A DNA stretch of 19,403 bases from JAWXCM01 sp034408745 (GTDB taxonomy: Bacteria > Acidobacteriota > Terriglobia > Bryobacterales > Bryobacteraceae), in assembly GCA_034408745.1 (NCBI GenBank), contig JAWXCM010000235.1, positions 1-19,403 of the forward strand, in the 5' to 3' direction. Of the stretch, positions 1 to 8,400 are shown one piece after another. Numbering within the stretch: position 1 is the stretch's first letter; the number at the start of each line of letters is the position of its first letter. A program made the position numbers and the translations under genes. The notes under the pieces were generated by a model that worked only from the letters and a program-made list of their open reading frames with translations, was not told the DNA's origin and ran no database searches.

Positions 1-30
1 ATTGAGGCCGGGGGGCTTTGGATTGTCGGG

Positions 31-903
31 TTAGCCTCGGACTAGTTCGAGGAAGGCTTTGGCGGCGTGGCTCAGGGCTCGTTTGGCTGGGTAGACTAGT
101 CGGATTAGGCGCTCGTGGTCCAGCTCGGGTACGTGGACGGCTCGGAGGAGTCCTTTTTCGAGGTCCTGTTCTACGCACATTTTGGGCAGGAATGCTACTC
201 CCTCATTGCGCTGCACCATGAGTCGGATGGTCTCGACGGTGGGCATCTCGACATCCATGTTGAGTTGCACTTTGTTGCGCTGGAATTCGCGGATTACGAA
301 TTCGCGGTACTGCGACATGACGTTGTGCGCGATGAAGGTCTCCATGCCGAGCTCGGTGATGCTGACGCAGTCGCGTTTGGCGAATCGGTGCGTCGGCGAG
401 ACGACGAATGAGAGGCGGTCCTCATAGATGACCTGGGTGACGAGGCGCTCGTCTTCCGGGTCGTAGCTGATAACGCCCAGTTCCAGGTCGCCGTCGATGA
501 GCTGAGTTGGGATCTTGCTGGACAGGCTTCGGCGCACCTGCACCTTTACTTTGGGGTAGGTGCGGCGGTAGAGCTCGATGTGCTGGAGCAGATAGAGCGA
601 AGTGGACTCGTTGGCGCCGATGACGAGGCGTCCGGCGGAGTTGTCGCGGAGTTCGGCGAGTGCGTTCTGGAGGTCGGCCTCAAGGTTCTGGAAGCGGCGG
701 GCGAAGTCTGCGACGATGCGCCCGGCGTCGGTCAGCATGGGCGGGGTGGCTGAGCGGTCGATGAGTTTTTCGCCGAGCTCGGCTTCTAAACGCTGCACTG
801 CCAACGAGATAGCTGGCTGAGTGCGGAGCATTTTTTCGGCGGCGCGGGAGAAGCTCTTTTCGGTGGCGACGGCCAGGAAGACCTTGAGCGGGTATAACTC
901 CAT
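31..903 (-). CDS. LysR-type transcriptional regulator, probable regulator of leuABCD
   Basis: A DNA-binding regulator of 290 residues from the preferred start, the usual LysR length. The N-terminus is a classic LysR winged helix-turn-helix (roughly residues 2-60): MELYPLKVFLAV, then SFSRAAEKML, TQPAISLAVQRLEAELG and LTDAGR. The rest is a substrate-binding domain with family phrases such as RLVIGANESTS and EGVAFLPKMC. An in-frame ATG at 921 adds six residues. I prefer 903 because it matches the family N-terminus, and because a good promoter (-35 at 946-951, -10 at 923-928) would start transcription near 916, inside the longer form. The gene is divergent from leuA, so I infer that it controls the leucine operon and itself. 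The ligand cannot be read from the sequence; a pathway intermediate such as isopropylmalate is plausible. No Shine-Dalgarno is visible. Confidence 0.93.
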   Translation of the reverse strand: MELYPLKVFLAVATEKSFSRAAEKMLRTQPAISLAVQRLEAELGEKLIDRSATPPMLTDAGRIVADFARRFQNLEADLQNALAELRDNSAGRLVIGANESTSLYLLQHIELYRRTYPKVKVQVRRSLSSKIPTQLIDGDLELGVISYDPEDERLVTQVIYEDRLSFVVSPTHRFAKRDCVSITELGMETFIAHNVMSQYREFVIREFQRNKVQLNMDVEMPTVETIRLMVQRNEGVAFLPKMCVEQDLEKGLLRAVHVPELDHERLIRLVYPAKRALSHAAKAFLELVRG

Positions 904-922
904 GTGTGGGTAGCTGGACATT

Positions 923-951
923 AGTATAAGGATCGGTTATCGCATATGCAA
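923..951 (-). promoter_or_regulatory. Sigma-70-like promoter of the lysR gene
   Basis: On the minus strand there is TTGCAT at 951-946, a 17-bp spacer, and TATACT at 928-923. The predicted transcription start is near 916, which gives a leader of about 13 nt before the ATG at 903. The -35 lies inside the CATA-N9-TATG dyad, so a regulator bound there should block its own promoter, as in classical LysR autoregulation. This was read by eye and not tested. Confidence 0.5.
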
Positions 952-959
952 GACTTATG
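943..959. promoter_or_regulatory. Candidate LysR recognition box (CATA-N9-TATG, contains T-N11-A)
   Basis: CATA at 943-946 and TATG at 956-959 form an interrupted dyad with the T-N11-A signature of LysR boxes (T945, A957). Its centre (951) is 65 bp upstream of the predicted leuA start site (about 1016). That is the usual position of the recognition half-site at LysR-activated promoters. The 8-bp palindrome GCATATGC (942-949) overlaps it. A second short dyad, AATTT-N3-AAATT (978-990), is centred at about -32 and could be the activation half-site next to the -35. Confidence 0.45.
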
Positions 960-980
960 TGTAGCTCTCTTATTATAAAT

Positions 981-1009
981 TTGCTAAATTACAGAGACCG
1001 CCCGATAAT
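981..1009 (+). promoter_or_regulatory. Promoter of the leuABCD operon
   Basis: TTGCTA (981-986), a 17-bp spacer and GATAAT (1004-1009) form a plausible sigma-70 promoter. Transcription would start near 1016, only about 6 nt before the leuA ATG. This agrees with the absence of a Shine-Dalgarno there. The imperfect -35 fits a promoter that needs activation. Confidence 0.45.
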
Positions 1010-1021
1010 TGGGTTACGCCA

Positions 1022-2194
1022 ATGAGTGACCGCGTATACATCTTCGACACTACCCTGCGAGATGGCGAGCAGTCCCCCGGTTGCAGCATGAGTACCCCTG
1101 AAAAGCTGCGCCTGGCAGAGCGACTTGTCGCTCTGGGGGTCGACATCCTCGAAGCCGGATTTCCGATTGCATCTGACGGCGATACTGAAGCCGTGGGTGC
1201 AGTTTCCCGCGAGTTTCCGTGGGTGCAGGTTGCTGCGCTTGCACGGTGTACCCGTCTTGACATAGAGCGAGCTGCGCAGGCGCTTTCGCACGCGAAACGG
1301 CCTCGCATCCACACGTTCATCGCTACCAGCGATGTGCATCTGAAGTTCAAGCTAAAGAAGAGCCAGCAGCAGGTACTGGACGAGGCGGTCGCCGCGGTGG
1401 AGCTTGCACGGCGTCATGTGGACGACGTGGAGTTTTCGGCTGAAGACGCGACGCGCACCGACTGGGATTACCTGGAGCAGGTGTGCAAGGCCGTGGTCGC
1501 GGCCGGTGCCCGGACGGTGAATATTCCCGACACCGTGGGCTGGTCTGTGCCGGACGAGTACGGGGCTCTGGTGCGGCGGCTTTGCAACGCGCTGGGCGAT
1601 TCGGCGGTTGTGAGCGTGCACTGTCACGACGATCTTGGGCTTGCGGTGGCGAACTCGATTGCCGCAGTGCAGAACGGGGCTCGGCAGATTGAGTGCACGA
1701 TCAACGGGATCGGCGAGAGGGCGGGGAACTGCGCGCTCGAAGAAGTCGTGGTGGCGATGAAGGTGCGCGCGGACAAACTGCCGTATCACACGGGCATCGT
1801 TACGGAACAATTATTCCCGGCGAGCCAGTTACTTTCCAGCATTATTACTTTCGGACCGCAGCCGAATAAAGCCATTGTCGGGGCGAATGCGTTTGCGCAC
1901 GAGGCGGGTATTCACCAGGACGGGTATCTCAAGAACAAGTCGACGTACGAGATTATCGAGCCGAAGAGCGTGGGCGTGCCGGAAGGGCGCCTGGTGCTGG
2001 GCAAGCACAGCGGACGTCACGCGTTGAAGGACCGGCTGCAGCACCTTGGGTTCATGGATTTAAGCAAGGAAGAACTCGACGTGATTTACGAGCGATTTAC
2101 TACTCTGGCGGACCGGAAAAAAGGCGTAATGAACGACGAGATTTCCGCTTTGGCGGCTGAAGTATCGGCTGCTGGTGTGGCGAGCGGCAACTAG
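1022..2194 (+). CDS. leuA: 2-isopropylmalate synthase, short form without the regulatory domain
   Basis: Catalyses the first committed step of leucine synthesis, condensing acetyl-CoA with 2-oxoisovalerate. The TIM-barrel signature DTTLRDGEQSPG is at residues 9-20. Predicted metal ligands are D14, H200 and H202 (in HCHDDLGL) and N236 (in GERAGNCALEE). The LeuA block AFAHEAGIHQDG (290-301) and LVLGKHSGRHA follow. The protein stops at residue 390, just after the linker DRKKGVMNDEISAL. Canonical LeuA (about 510-525 residues) continues there into the LeuA_dimer leucine-binding domain. The stop lies 12 bp before leuB and leaves no room for a remnant, so this looks like a natural short form that should escape leucine inhibition. 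A homocitrate or citramalate synthase role is possible for short relatives, but the leuBCD context strongly favours LeuA. The ATG has no Shine-Dalgarno. Confidence 0.95.
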   Translation: MSDRVYIFDTTLRDGEQSPGCSMSTPEKLRLAERLVALGVDILEAGFPIASDGDTEAVGAVSREFPWVQVAALARCTRLDIERAAQALSHAKRPRIHTFIATSDVHLKFKLKKSQQQVLDEAVAAVELARRHVDDVEFSAEDATRTDWDYLEQVCKAVVAAGARTVNIPDTVGWSVPDEYGALVRRLCNALGDSAVVSVHCHDDLGLAVANSIAAVQNGARQIECTINGIGERAGNCALEEVVVAMKVRADKLPYHTGIVTEQLFPASQLLSSIITFGPQPNKAIVGANAFAHEAGIHQDGYLKNKSTYEIIEPKSVGVPEGRLVLGKHSGRHALKDRLQHLGFMDLSKEELDVIYERFTTLADRKKGVMNDEISALAAEVSAAGVASGN

Positions 2195-2206
2195 AAAACG
2201 AGAGAC

Positions 2207-3289
2207 ATGGATCTAAACGTACTCATCCTGCCGGGCGATGGCATCGGCACGGAAGTCACGCGCGAAGCCGTAAAGGTATTAGAGGCTGTCTGCGCCAGGT
2301 ATCATCACACGCCGAAGTTGACTGAAGGATTGCTGGGCGGTATCGCGATCCACAAGACCGGCGGCCCATTTCCGGAAGCGACGCAGAAGCTGACCGCCGA
2401 TGCCGACGCTACGCTGATGGGCGCGGTCGGGCTGCCGGAGTTCGACAACTGGCCTCCGAGCCAGCGTCCGGAAGCGGGTTTGCTGGGGATTCGCAAGGCG
2501 CTCGGCGTCTATGCCAATTTGCGTCCGGTGCGGGCTTACAAGTCGCTGGTGCAGTCCTCGCCGCTGAAGAATGAGCTGGTGGAAGGCACGGACATGATCA
2601 TTGTCCGTGAGCTGACCGGCGGGTTGTATTACGGGACTCCGCGCGGAATTACGGGCAGCGGCCCGGAGGAGCGCGGCACGAACACCATGACGTACACGCG
2701 CGCTGAGATCGAGCGGATCACGCGCATGGCGTTTCATCTGGCGCGGAATCGGAAGAAGAAGCTGACCAGCGTGGACAAGTCGAACGTGCTGGAGACGAGT
2801 CAGCTTTGGCGCCGAGTTGTGATCGAGGTTGCGGCGGAATTTCCGGACGTTGCTCTTGAGCACATGCTTGTCGACAACTGCGCGATGCAGCTGGTGCTGA
2901 ATCCGCGGCGGTTCGACGTGCTGGTGATGGAGAACATGTTCGGCGACATTCTGAGCGACGAAGGCGCGGTGCTCGCCGGGTCGATTGGCATGCTGCCTTC
3001 TGCTTCGATTGGCGACCGGCGGCCGTCGGGCGCGATGGTCGGGTTGTACGAGCCGGTTCATGGCTCGGCGCCTGACATTGCGGGTCAGAACAAGGCGAAT
3101 CCGCTGGGCGCGATCGGGTCGGTTGCGGCAATGCTGGAATACAGTTTCGGGTTGAAGGCCGAGGCGGATGCTGTGAATCGCGCTATGGAAACGGTGCTCG
3201 ATTCCGGCAAGGTGACGGCAGATTTGAGGCCGGCCGGGACGCCGGCTACGACAGAACAGGTTGGCGACGCCGTGTGCGCCGCTCTCTAA
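2207..3289 (+). CDS. leuB: 3-isopropylmalate dehydrogenase
   Basis: Cytoplasmic NAD-dependent oxidative decarboxylation of 3-isopropylmalate, the third step of leucine synthesis. The 360-residue length is normal. It opens with LILPGDGIGTEVTREAVKVL, the family nucleotide-binding start. It contains ELTGGLYYGTPRG and the metal/substrate-binding segment NMFGDILSDEGAVLAGSIGM (about residues 243-262), followed by the cofactor-binding phrase EPVHGSAPDIAGQNKANPLG. The start ATG lies 12 bp after the leuA stop, with a GAGAG purine stretch close by (2200-2204), so translation is probably coupled to leuA. Its stop lies 10 bp before leuC. Confidence 0.97.
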   Translation: MDLNVLILPGDGIGTEVTREAVKVLEAVCARYHHTPKLTEGLLGGIAIHKTGGPFPEATQKLTADADATLMGAVGLPEFDNWPPSQRPEAGLLGIRKALGVYANLRPVRAYKSLVQSSPLKNELVEGTDMIIVRELTGGLYYGTPRGITGSGPEERGTNTMTYTRAEIERITRMAFHLARNRKKKLTSVDKSNVLETSQLWRRVVIEVAAEFPDVALEHMLVDNCAMQLVLNPRRFDVLVMENMFGDILSDEGAVLAGSIGMLPSASIGDRRPSGAMVGLYEPVHGSAPDIAGQNKANPLGAIGSVAAMLEYSFGLKAEADAVNRAMETVLDSGKVTADLRPAGTPATTEQVGDAVCAAL

Positions 3290-3299
3290 AGGTAAAAAT

Positions 3300-4700
3300 A
3301 TGCAGCCACGCACGATTATTGAAAAACTCTGGGAAGACCATGTTGTGTCGGAACGGCCGGGCGCCCCGTCGCTGATTTACATCGATCTGCACCTGGTGCA
3401 CGAAGTGACTTCCCCGCAGGCGTTTTCGGGATTGCGGGAGCGCGGGCTTAAGGTTCGGCGGCCGGACCGCACGATTGCCACCGTCGACCACAGCATTCCG
3501 ACGACGCCGCGCAGTCTTCCGATTGTCGACAAGATTGCCGCCACGCAGGTGGCTCAGCTGGAGGCAAATGCAAAGGAATTCGGCATTCCATGCTTCGGAT
3601 TACATTCTTCAAGGCAGGGAATTGTTCACGTAATTGGACCGGAAATCGGTGCGACCCAGCCAGGAATGACGGTCGTTTGCGGCGACAGCCACACGGCGAC
3701 GCATGGTGCGTTCGGTGCTCTGGCGTTCGGCATCGGCACCAGCGAAGTGGAGCATGTGCTGGCCACGCAGTGCCTGTTGCAGCGGAAGTCGAAGACGTAT
3801 CAGGTTCGGGTGGAAGGCTCGCTGAGCAGCGGTGTGTCGGCCAAGGACATTATCCTTAATCTGATTTCGAGGATTGGGATAGGCGGCGGCACGGGACATG
3901 TGTTCGAGTTCTGCGGCAGTGCGATTCGCGCGCTGTCGATGGAAGAGCGCATGACGGTCTGCAACATGTCGATTGAGGCGGGTGCCCGCGCGGGTTTGGT
4001 GGCTCCGGACGACACGACTTACGAGTATCTGAAGGGTCGTCCGCTGGCGCCGCAGGGCGAGGCGTGGGACGCGGCGGTGGCGCGCTGGAAGCAGCTTCCG
4101 ACCGACGATGGCGCGGCATACGACAACAGCATCTATATCGATGCGAACGCGCTGGAGCCGATGATCACGTTCGGTACGAATCCGGGGATGGGCATTCCGG
4201 TGACGGGTCGCATTCCGGATCCTGCGTCGATCAGCGATATGAATGAGCGGGACTCGCTGACGAAGGCGCTGCGATATATGGATTTGACGCCGGGCGATTT
4301 GCTGCTGGGTCATCCGGTGAACGTGGTGTTCATTGGCAGCTGCACGAACTCGCGGATGGAGGATCTGCGGGCGGCTGCGGGCGTGCTGAAGGGTCGCAAG
4401 GTAAACCCGTCGGTGCGCGTGATGGTGGTGCCGGGTTCGATGGAGATCAAGCGTCAGGCTGAAGCTGAGGGTCTGCACACGATCTTCCGCGATGCCGGGG
4501 CGGACTGGCGCGAAGCCGGGTGCTCGATGTGCATCGCGATGAACGGGGATCAGCTGGCGCCGGGTGAGTATTCGGTGTCGACGAGCAACCGCAACTTTGA
4601 AGGTCGTCAGGGCAAGGGTGGCAGGACGTTCCTGGCGAGCCCGCTGACCGCGGCTGCCTCGGCCATCAGCGGCACGGTCGCCGACGTGAGGAGCCTCTAA
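3300..4700 (+). CDS. leuC: 3-isopropylmalate dehydratase, large subunit
   Basis: The aconitase-like [4Fe-4S] subunit that, with LeuD, isomerises 2- to 3-isopropylmalate. Length is 466 residues, the same as the E. coli protein. The predicted cluster cysteines are C348 (GSCTNSRMED), C408 and C411 (GCSMCIAMN). Other family blocks are VCGDSHTATHGAFGALAFGI near residue 127 and STSNRNFEGRQG near the end. The reading frame is open back to 3261, inside leuB. I chose the ATG at 3300 because MQPRTIIEKLWEDHVV is the standard N-terminus and because AAAGGT (3288-3293) sits at proper spacing before it. Confidence 0.97.
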   Translation: MQPRTIIEKLWEDHVVSERPGAPSLIYIDLHLVHEVTSPQAFSGLRERGLKVRRPDRTIATVDHSIPTTPRSLPIVDKIAATQVAQLEANAKEFGIPCFGLHSSRQGIVHVIGPEIGATQPGMTVVCGDSHTATHGAFGALAFGIGTSEVEHVLATQCLLQRKSKTYQVRVEGSLSSGVSAKDIILNLISRIGIGGGTGHVFEFCGSAIRALSMEERMTVCNMSIEAGARAGLVAPDDTTYEYLKGRPLAPQGEAWDAAVARWKQLPTDDGAAYDNSIYIDANALEPMITFGTNPGMGIPVTGRIPDPASISDMNERDSLTKALRYMDLTPGDLLLGHPVNVVFIGSCTNSRMEDLRAAAGVLKGRKVNPSVRVMVVPGSMEIKRQAEAEGLHTIFRDAGADWREAGCSMCIAMNGDQLAPGEYSVSTSNRNFEGRQGKGGRTFLASPLTAAASAISGTVADVRSL

Positions 4701-4703
4701 GTC

Positions 4704-5324
4704 ATGAAGAAATTCACACTGTTTGAGAGCCGGCTGGTGCCGATGCCGGTGGATAATATCGACACAGATCAGATTATTCCGGCTCGATTTCTGAAGACGA
4801 TCAGCAAAGAGGGGCTCGACCGGCAGTTGTTCAATGACTGGCGGTACGATTCGGCGGGGAATCCGAACCCGGATTTCATACTGAATACGCCTCGGGCGCA
4901 GGGTGCGGAGATTCTGCTTGCCGGGGATAACTTCGGGTGCGGCAGTTCTCGCGAGCATGCTCCGTGGGCTCTTACGCAGTTCGGATTCCGGTCGGTAATC
5001 AGCACGTCATTTGCGGACATCTTTAAGGGTAATTCGCTGAAGAATGGTCTGCTGCCGATTGTGGTGCCTCGTGATGTGCATGCGGCGCTGTTTGCGGCTG
5101 TGGAAGCAGATCCAGGTTATAAGGTGACGGTGGATCTGGCGCGTCAGAAACTGGTGCTCGGAAACGGGACTGATGTGGATTTCCCTGTGGACGAGTTCTC
5201 CAGGACGTGCATGCTGGAGGGCGTCGACGAACTGGGGTACATCCAGAGTATCGAGGCTGACATTGCGGCTTACGAGGCCTCGCATCCGGGTGCCATCAAC
5301 TCGGCTCTGGCGCCCACGGCTTAA
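4704..5324 (+). CDS. leuD: 3-isopropylmalate dehydratase, small subunit
   Basis: Swivel-domain partner of LeuC in the isomerase. It is 206 residues long, against about 201 in E. coli. Family motifs are NIDTDQIIPARFLK (18-31), GDNFGCGSSREHAPWAL (74-90) and FADIFKGNSLKNGLLPI. The gene starts 3 nt after the leuC stop, and a GAGGAG Shine-Dalgarno (4688-4693) lies in the last leuC codons, so the two subunits are translationally coupled. It is the last gene of the leu operon. No convincing terminator follows: the 83 bp before the next gene show only a GACGTC palindrome and one arm of a long inverted repeat, so read-through into the receptor gene is possible. Confidence 0.97.
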   Translation: MKKFTLFESRLVPMPVDNIDTDQIIPARFLKTISKEGLDRQLFNDWRYDSAGNPNPDFILNTPRAQGAEILLAGDNFGCGSSREHAPWALTQFGFRSVISTSFADIFKGNSLKNGLLPIVVPRDVHAALFAAVEADPGYKVTVDLARQKLVLGNGTDVDFPVDEFSRTCMLEGVDELGYIQSIEADIAAYEASHPGAINSALAPTA

Positions 5325-5352
5325 CGCAACATTTACCATACTGACGTCGTTA

Positions 5353-5423
5353 GGAAGTCCCGATTGGCATACAATACCTGCACCCTGTTTTGTGAAAAGG
5401 AGACAGTATGCTTCGGGACTTCC
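5353..5423. repeat. 11-bp perfect inverted repeat enclosing the receptor start site
   Basis: GGAAGTCCCGA (5353-5363) and TCGGGACTTCC (5413-5423) are exact reverse complements separated by 49 nt. The loop holds a -10-like TACAAT (5370-5375), the Shine-Dalgarno AAGGAG (5397-5402) and the ATG at 5408. The 3' arm occupies the first codons of the receptor gene. Each arm is also followed by a near-identical direct repeat, CCGATTGGCAT (5360-5370) and CCGAGTGGCAT (5422-5432). It could be a paired operator, or an RNA hairpin that forms only in transcripts reading through from leuD. Confidence 0.6.
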
Positions 5424-8400
5424 GAGTGGCATGTCTTGCGGTACTGTTCGTGGGTGCGTCGGTTTGCCAGGCGCAGGAAGTTCGCGCCAGTATTTCCGGC
5501 ATCGTCAGTGACTCCTCCGGCGCAGCTGTAGCTGGAGCCAAAATCTCAATTGTCAACACATCTAACAACGCCGCTTTCGCTACAGAGAGCAACGAAACCG
5601 GGAACTTCGTAGCACCGCTGCTTCAGCCGGGCTCGTACACGCTTTCGGTGGAGCATCCCGGCTTCAAGAAATACCTGCGCGACGGCATTGTTTTGCAGGT
5701 TCTGGACAAGGCTCGGCTGGACGTGGAGCTCACGGTCGGCAGCGTGGGGGACAGCGTTACTGTGTCGTCGTCCGTGTCGGCGCTTCAGACCGAGACGGCG
5801 AGTCGCGGGCAAAGCATCTCCAATGAGCTGGTGTCGAACCTGCCGACGCAGGGGCGCAACCCGTTTCAGATTGCATGGGCGACGCCGGGTGTGACCAAGG
5901 TCGGCAGCTGGCGCTATCTGCGGTCGTTCGACAGTGGTGGCACGTCGGGCTTTTCGATCAACGGTGGCAAGAATCAGGAGAACGAGGTTCTGCTGGACGG
6001 CATCAGCAACACGCAGTCGAGCCGGTCGGTGATCAGCGTGCCGACGATGGAGAGCATTCAGGAGTTCAAGGTTCTTACGAACACGTACGACGCGCAGTAT
6101 GGACGTACGGGTGGCGGCGTGGTCATCTTTGTCACCAAGTCGGGGACCAATGATTTTCATGGGACGTTGTTTGAGAATTTCCAGAATTCGAAGCTGAATG
6201 CGAATCAGACGGAATTGAATTCGGCGGGACGGGCCAAGCCACCTAACAACATCAACTCGTATGGCGCGGCGTTCGACGGACCGGTGCGGATTCCGAAGCT
6301 GTTCGACGGCCGGAACAAGCTGTTCTGGCTGGTTTCCTGGGAGGCGATGAAGCAGCGGTCGGCGGATCCGGGCGTGGTTACGGTGCCGACGATGCCGATG
6401 CGCACGGGCGACTTTTCCGGGCTGTTCAACGCGCAGGGTCAACAGGTTCTGATCTATGATCCGCTGACCACGGTGGCGAACGGCTCTCGGCAGCCGTTCC
6501 CTGGGAATCGCATTCCGGAGGCGCGGATCAGCCAGATTGCGAAGTCGGTGTTCTCGTACTACCCGGCTCCTACGGCCGCTGGCACAGGGCCGGCGCTTAT
6601 CAACAATTATCCGTTCCCGTCGCGCTGGGTCGGCGATCTGGACCAGTGGATCGGGCGGCTGGATTATCAGATTAGTTCGAAGAATAAAGCGAGTTTCCGC
6701 TACGGGCAGAATCCGTATTCCGAGTATCGTGGGCTGACGTTTGTGCTGGACCTGGCTTCGGAGAACAATCCCGCGGAGCCGACGGGCAATGCTCCGCTGC
6801 GACGTAATGGCCGAAGCTTTACGTGGAACTGGACGTCGACAATTTCGCCGAGCATGACGTTCGATTTGCGCGCCGGTTTGAACCGGTGGGAGAACGCGGG
6901 TGGCAACAGCTTTGGCGCGGGCTTCGATCCTCGCAAGCTGGGCTTCAGTGATCAGCTGGTGAATCAGTTTGGGGCGCTGCAGTTCCCGCCGTTCAGCCTT
7001 GGAAGTTATCAGCAGGCGGGGTCGAGCGTGATCAATTTTGGCATGAATGACGCGTACAGCGTGCAGCCGAACCTCAGCATGGTGGTGGGGCGGCACTTCA
7101 TCAAGTTTGGCGCTGAGGGTCGAAAATACAACGACAATCAGATCAATCCGGGGAATGCGAGCGGTAATTACGCATTTGGCAAGAACTGGACGCAGTCGGC
7201 TGCCGCGACACCCAATGCGACTTCGGGGAATGAAGTAGCGACGTTTCTGCTTGGGTATCCCACGTCCGCATCGGTCGACCGCAACATTAACCCGGCAATT
7301 ACTCACTTCTATTACGCCACGTTTTTCCAGGATGACTGGAAAGTGACGCAGCGGCTGACTTTGAATCTGGGGTTCCGCTGGGACTATGAGACGCCGTCGT
7401 ATGAGCGCTATAACCGGATGCTGAACGGTCTGGACTTTGATGCGGCGAGCCCGATTGCTTCGCGAGTATCGGGTCTGTCGTTGAAGGGCGCTGTGCTGTT
7501 TGCCGGAGTCGACGGACAGCCTCGTGAGGCGTTTACACCGGATCGGAACAACTTTGGCCCGCGGCTCGGCGCAGCATGGCGGCTGAGCGACAAGTGGGTG
7601 ATGCGCGGCGGCTACGGACTGAGCTATCTGGGGACGAGTCAGGTAGGTTCGTCGCAGGGGTTCAGCCAGACGACATCGGCGATTACCACGGTGGACAATC
7701 TGACACCGTCGGTGACGATGGTAAATCCGTTTGCGCTGCTGCCCAACCGTCAGCTTATTGCTCCGCTGGGCGCTTCACAGGGTGCGGCGAGCTTCCTGGG
7801 TCAGGGCGTCGCGGCGCAGTGGCGGGATAGGGCGCTGCCGTATTCGCAGCAGTATTCGGTGGATATTCAGCGGGAATTCCGTGGTAATGTGCTGGTGGAA
7901 GTGGGGTATGTCGGAAACCGGACGTCCCGGCTGCCGCTGCTGGGTGCGGGTCTGGGCCAGGGGATTCCGCTCAATGTGATTCCCACGCCCCAGCTGAATC
8001 AACTGACCCCGGCCGGGGCGGTGAACCTGCCTTACTATACGCAGCAGGTTGCGAACCCGCTGGCGGGTCTGATTCCGAACAACGCGGCCCTCAACGGGGC
8101 TACGACATCGGCGCAGAATCTGATGTATCCCTACCCGCAGTACAGCGGTGTGACGCTGAACTTTGTGCCCATCGGCAAGCAGCGGTACTCCGCTCTGCAA
8201 ACGAAAGTGAGCAAGCGGTTCAGCGACGGCATGGTGTTCATCGGCAGTTACTCCTACAGCAGGACGATGCAGCAGGTTCGCATGCTGAATACGCAGGATT
8301 TCAACATGAAGAGCCCAGATTCGACGCCTCTGGTGGACGAGCCTGCGGATCAGGTCGATCTGCCTCACAAGTTCAATCTGACGGCTCTGTATCAGCTTCC

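Noticed and set aside
3261..3299. Upstream extension of leuC into leuB
   Set aside because: The added residues do not fit the family, and the ATG at 3300 has a proper ribosome binding site.
3609..4958. 449-codon open frame on the minus strand opposite leuC and leuD
   Set aside because: Arginine/histidine-rich shadow crossing the boundary between two certain genes, with no homology signal.
5341..5375. Full sigma-70 promoter for the receptor gene using CTGACG as the -35
   Set aside because: The spacing to TACAAT would be 23 bp, too long; only a possible -10 is reported.
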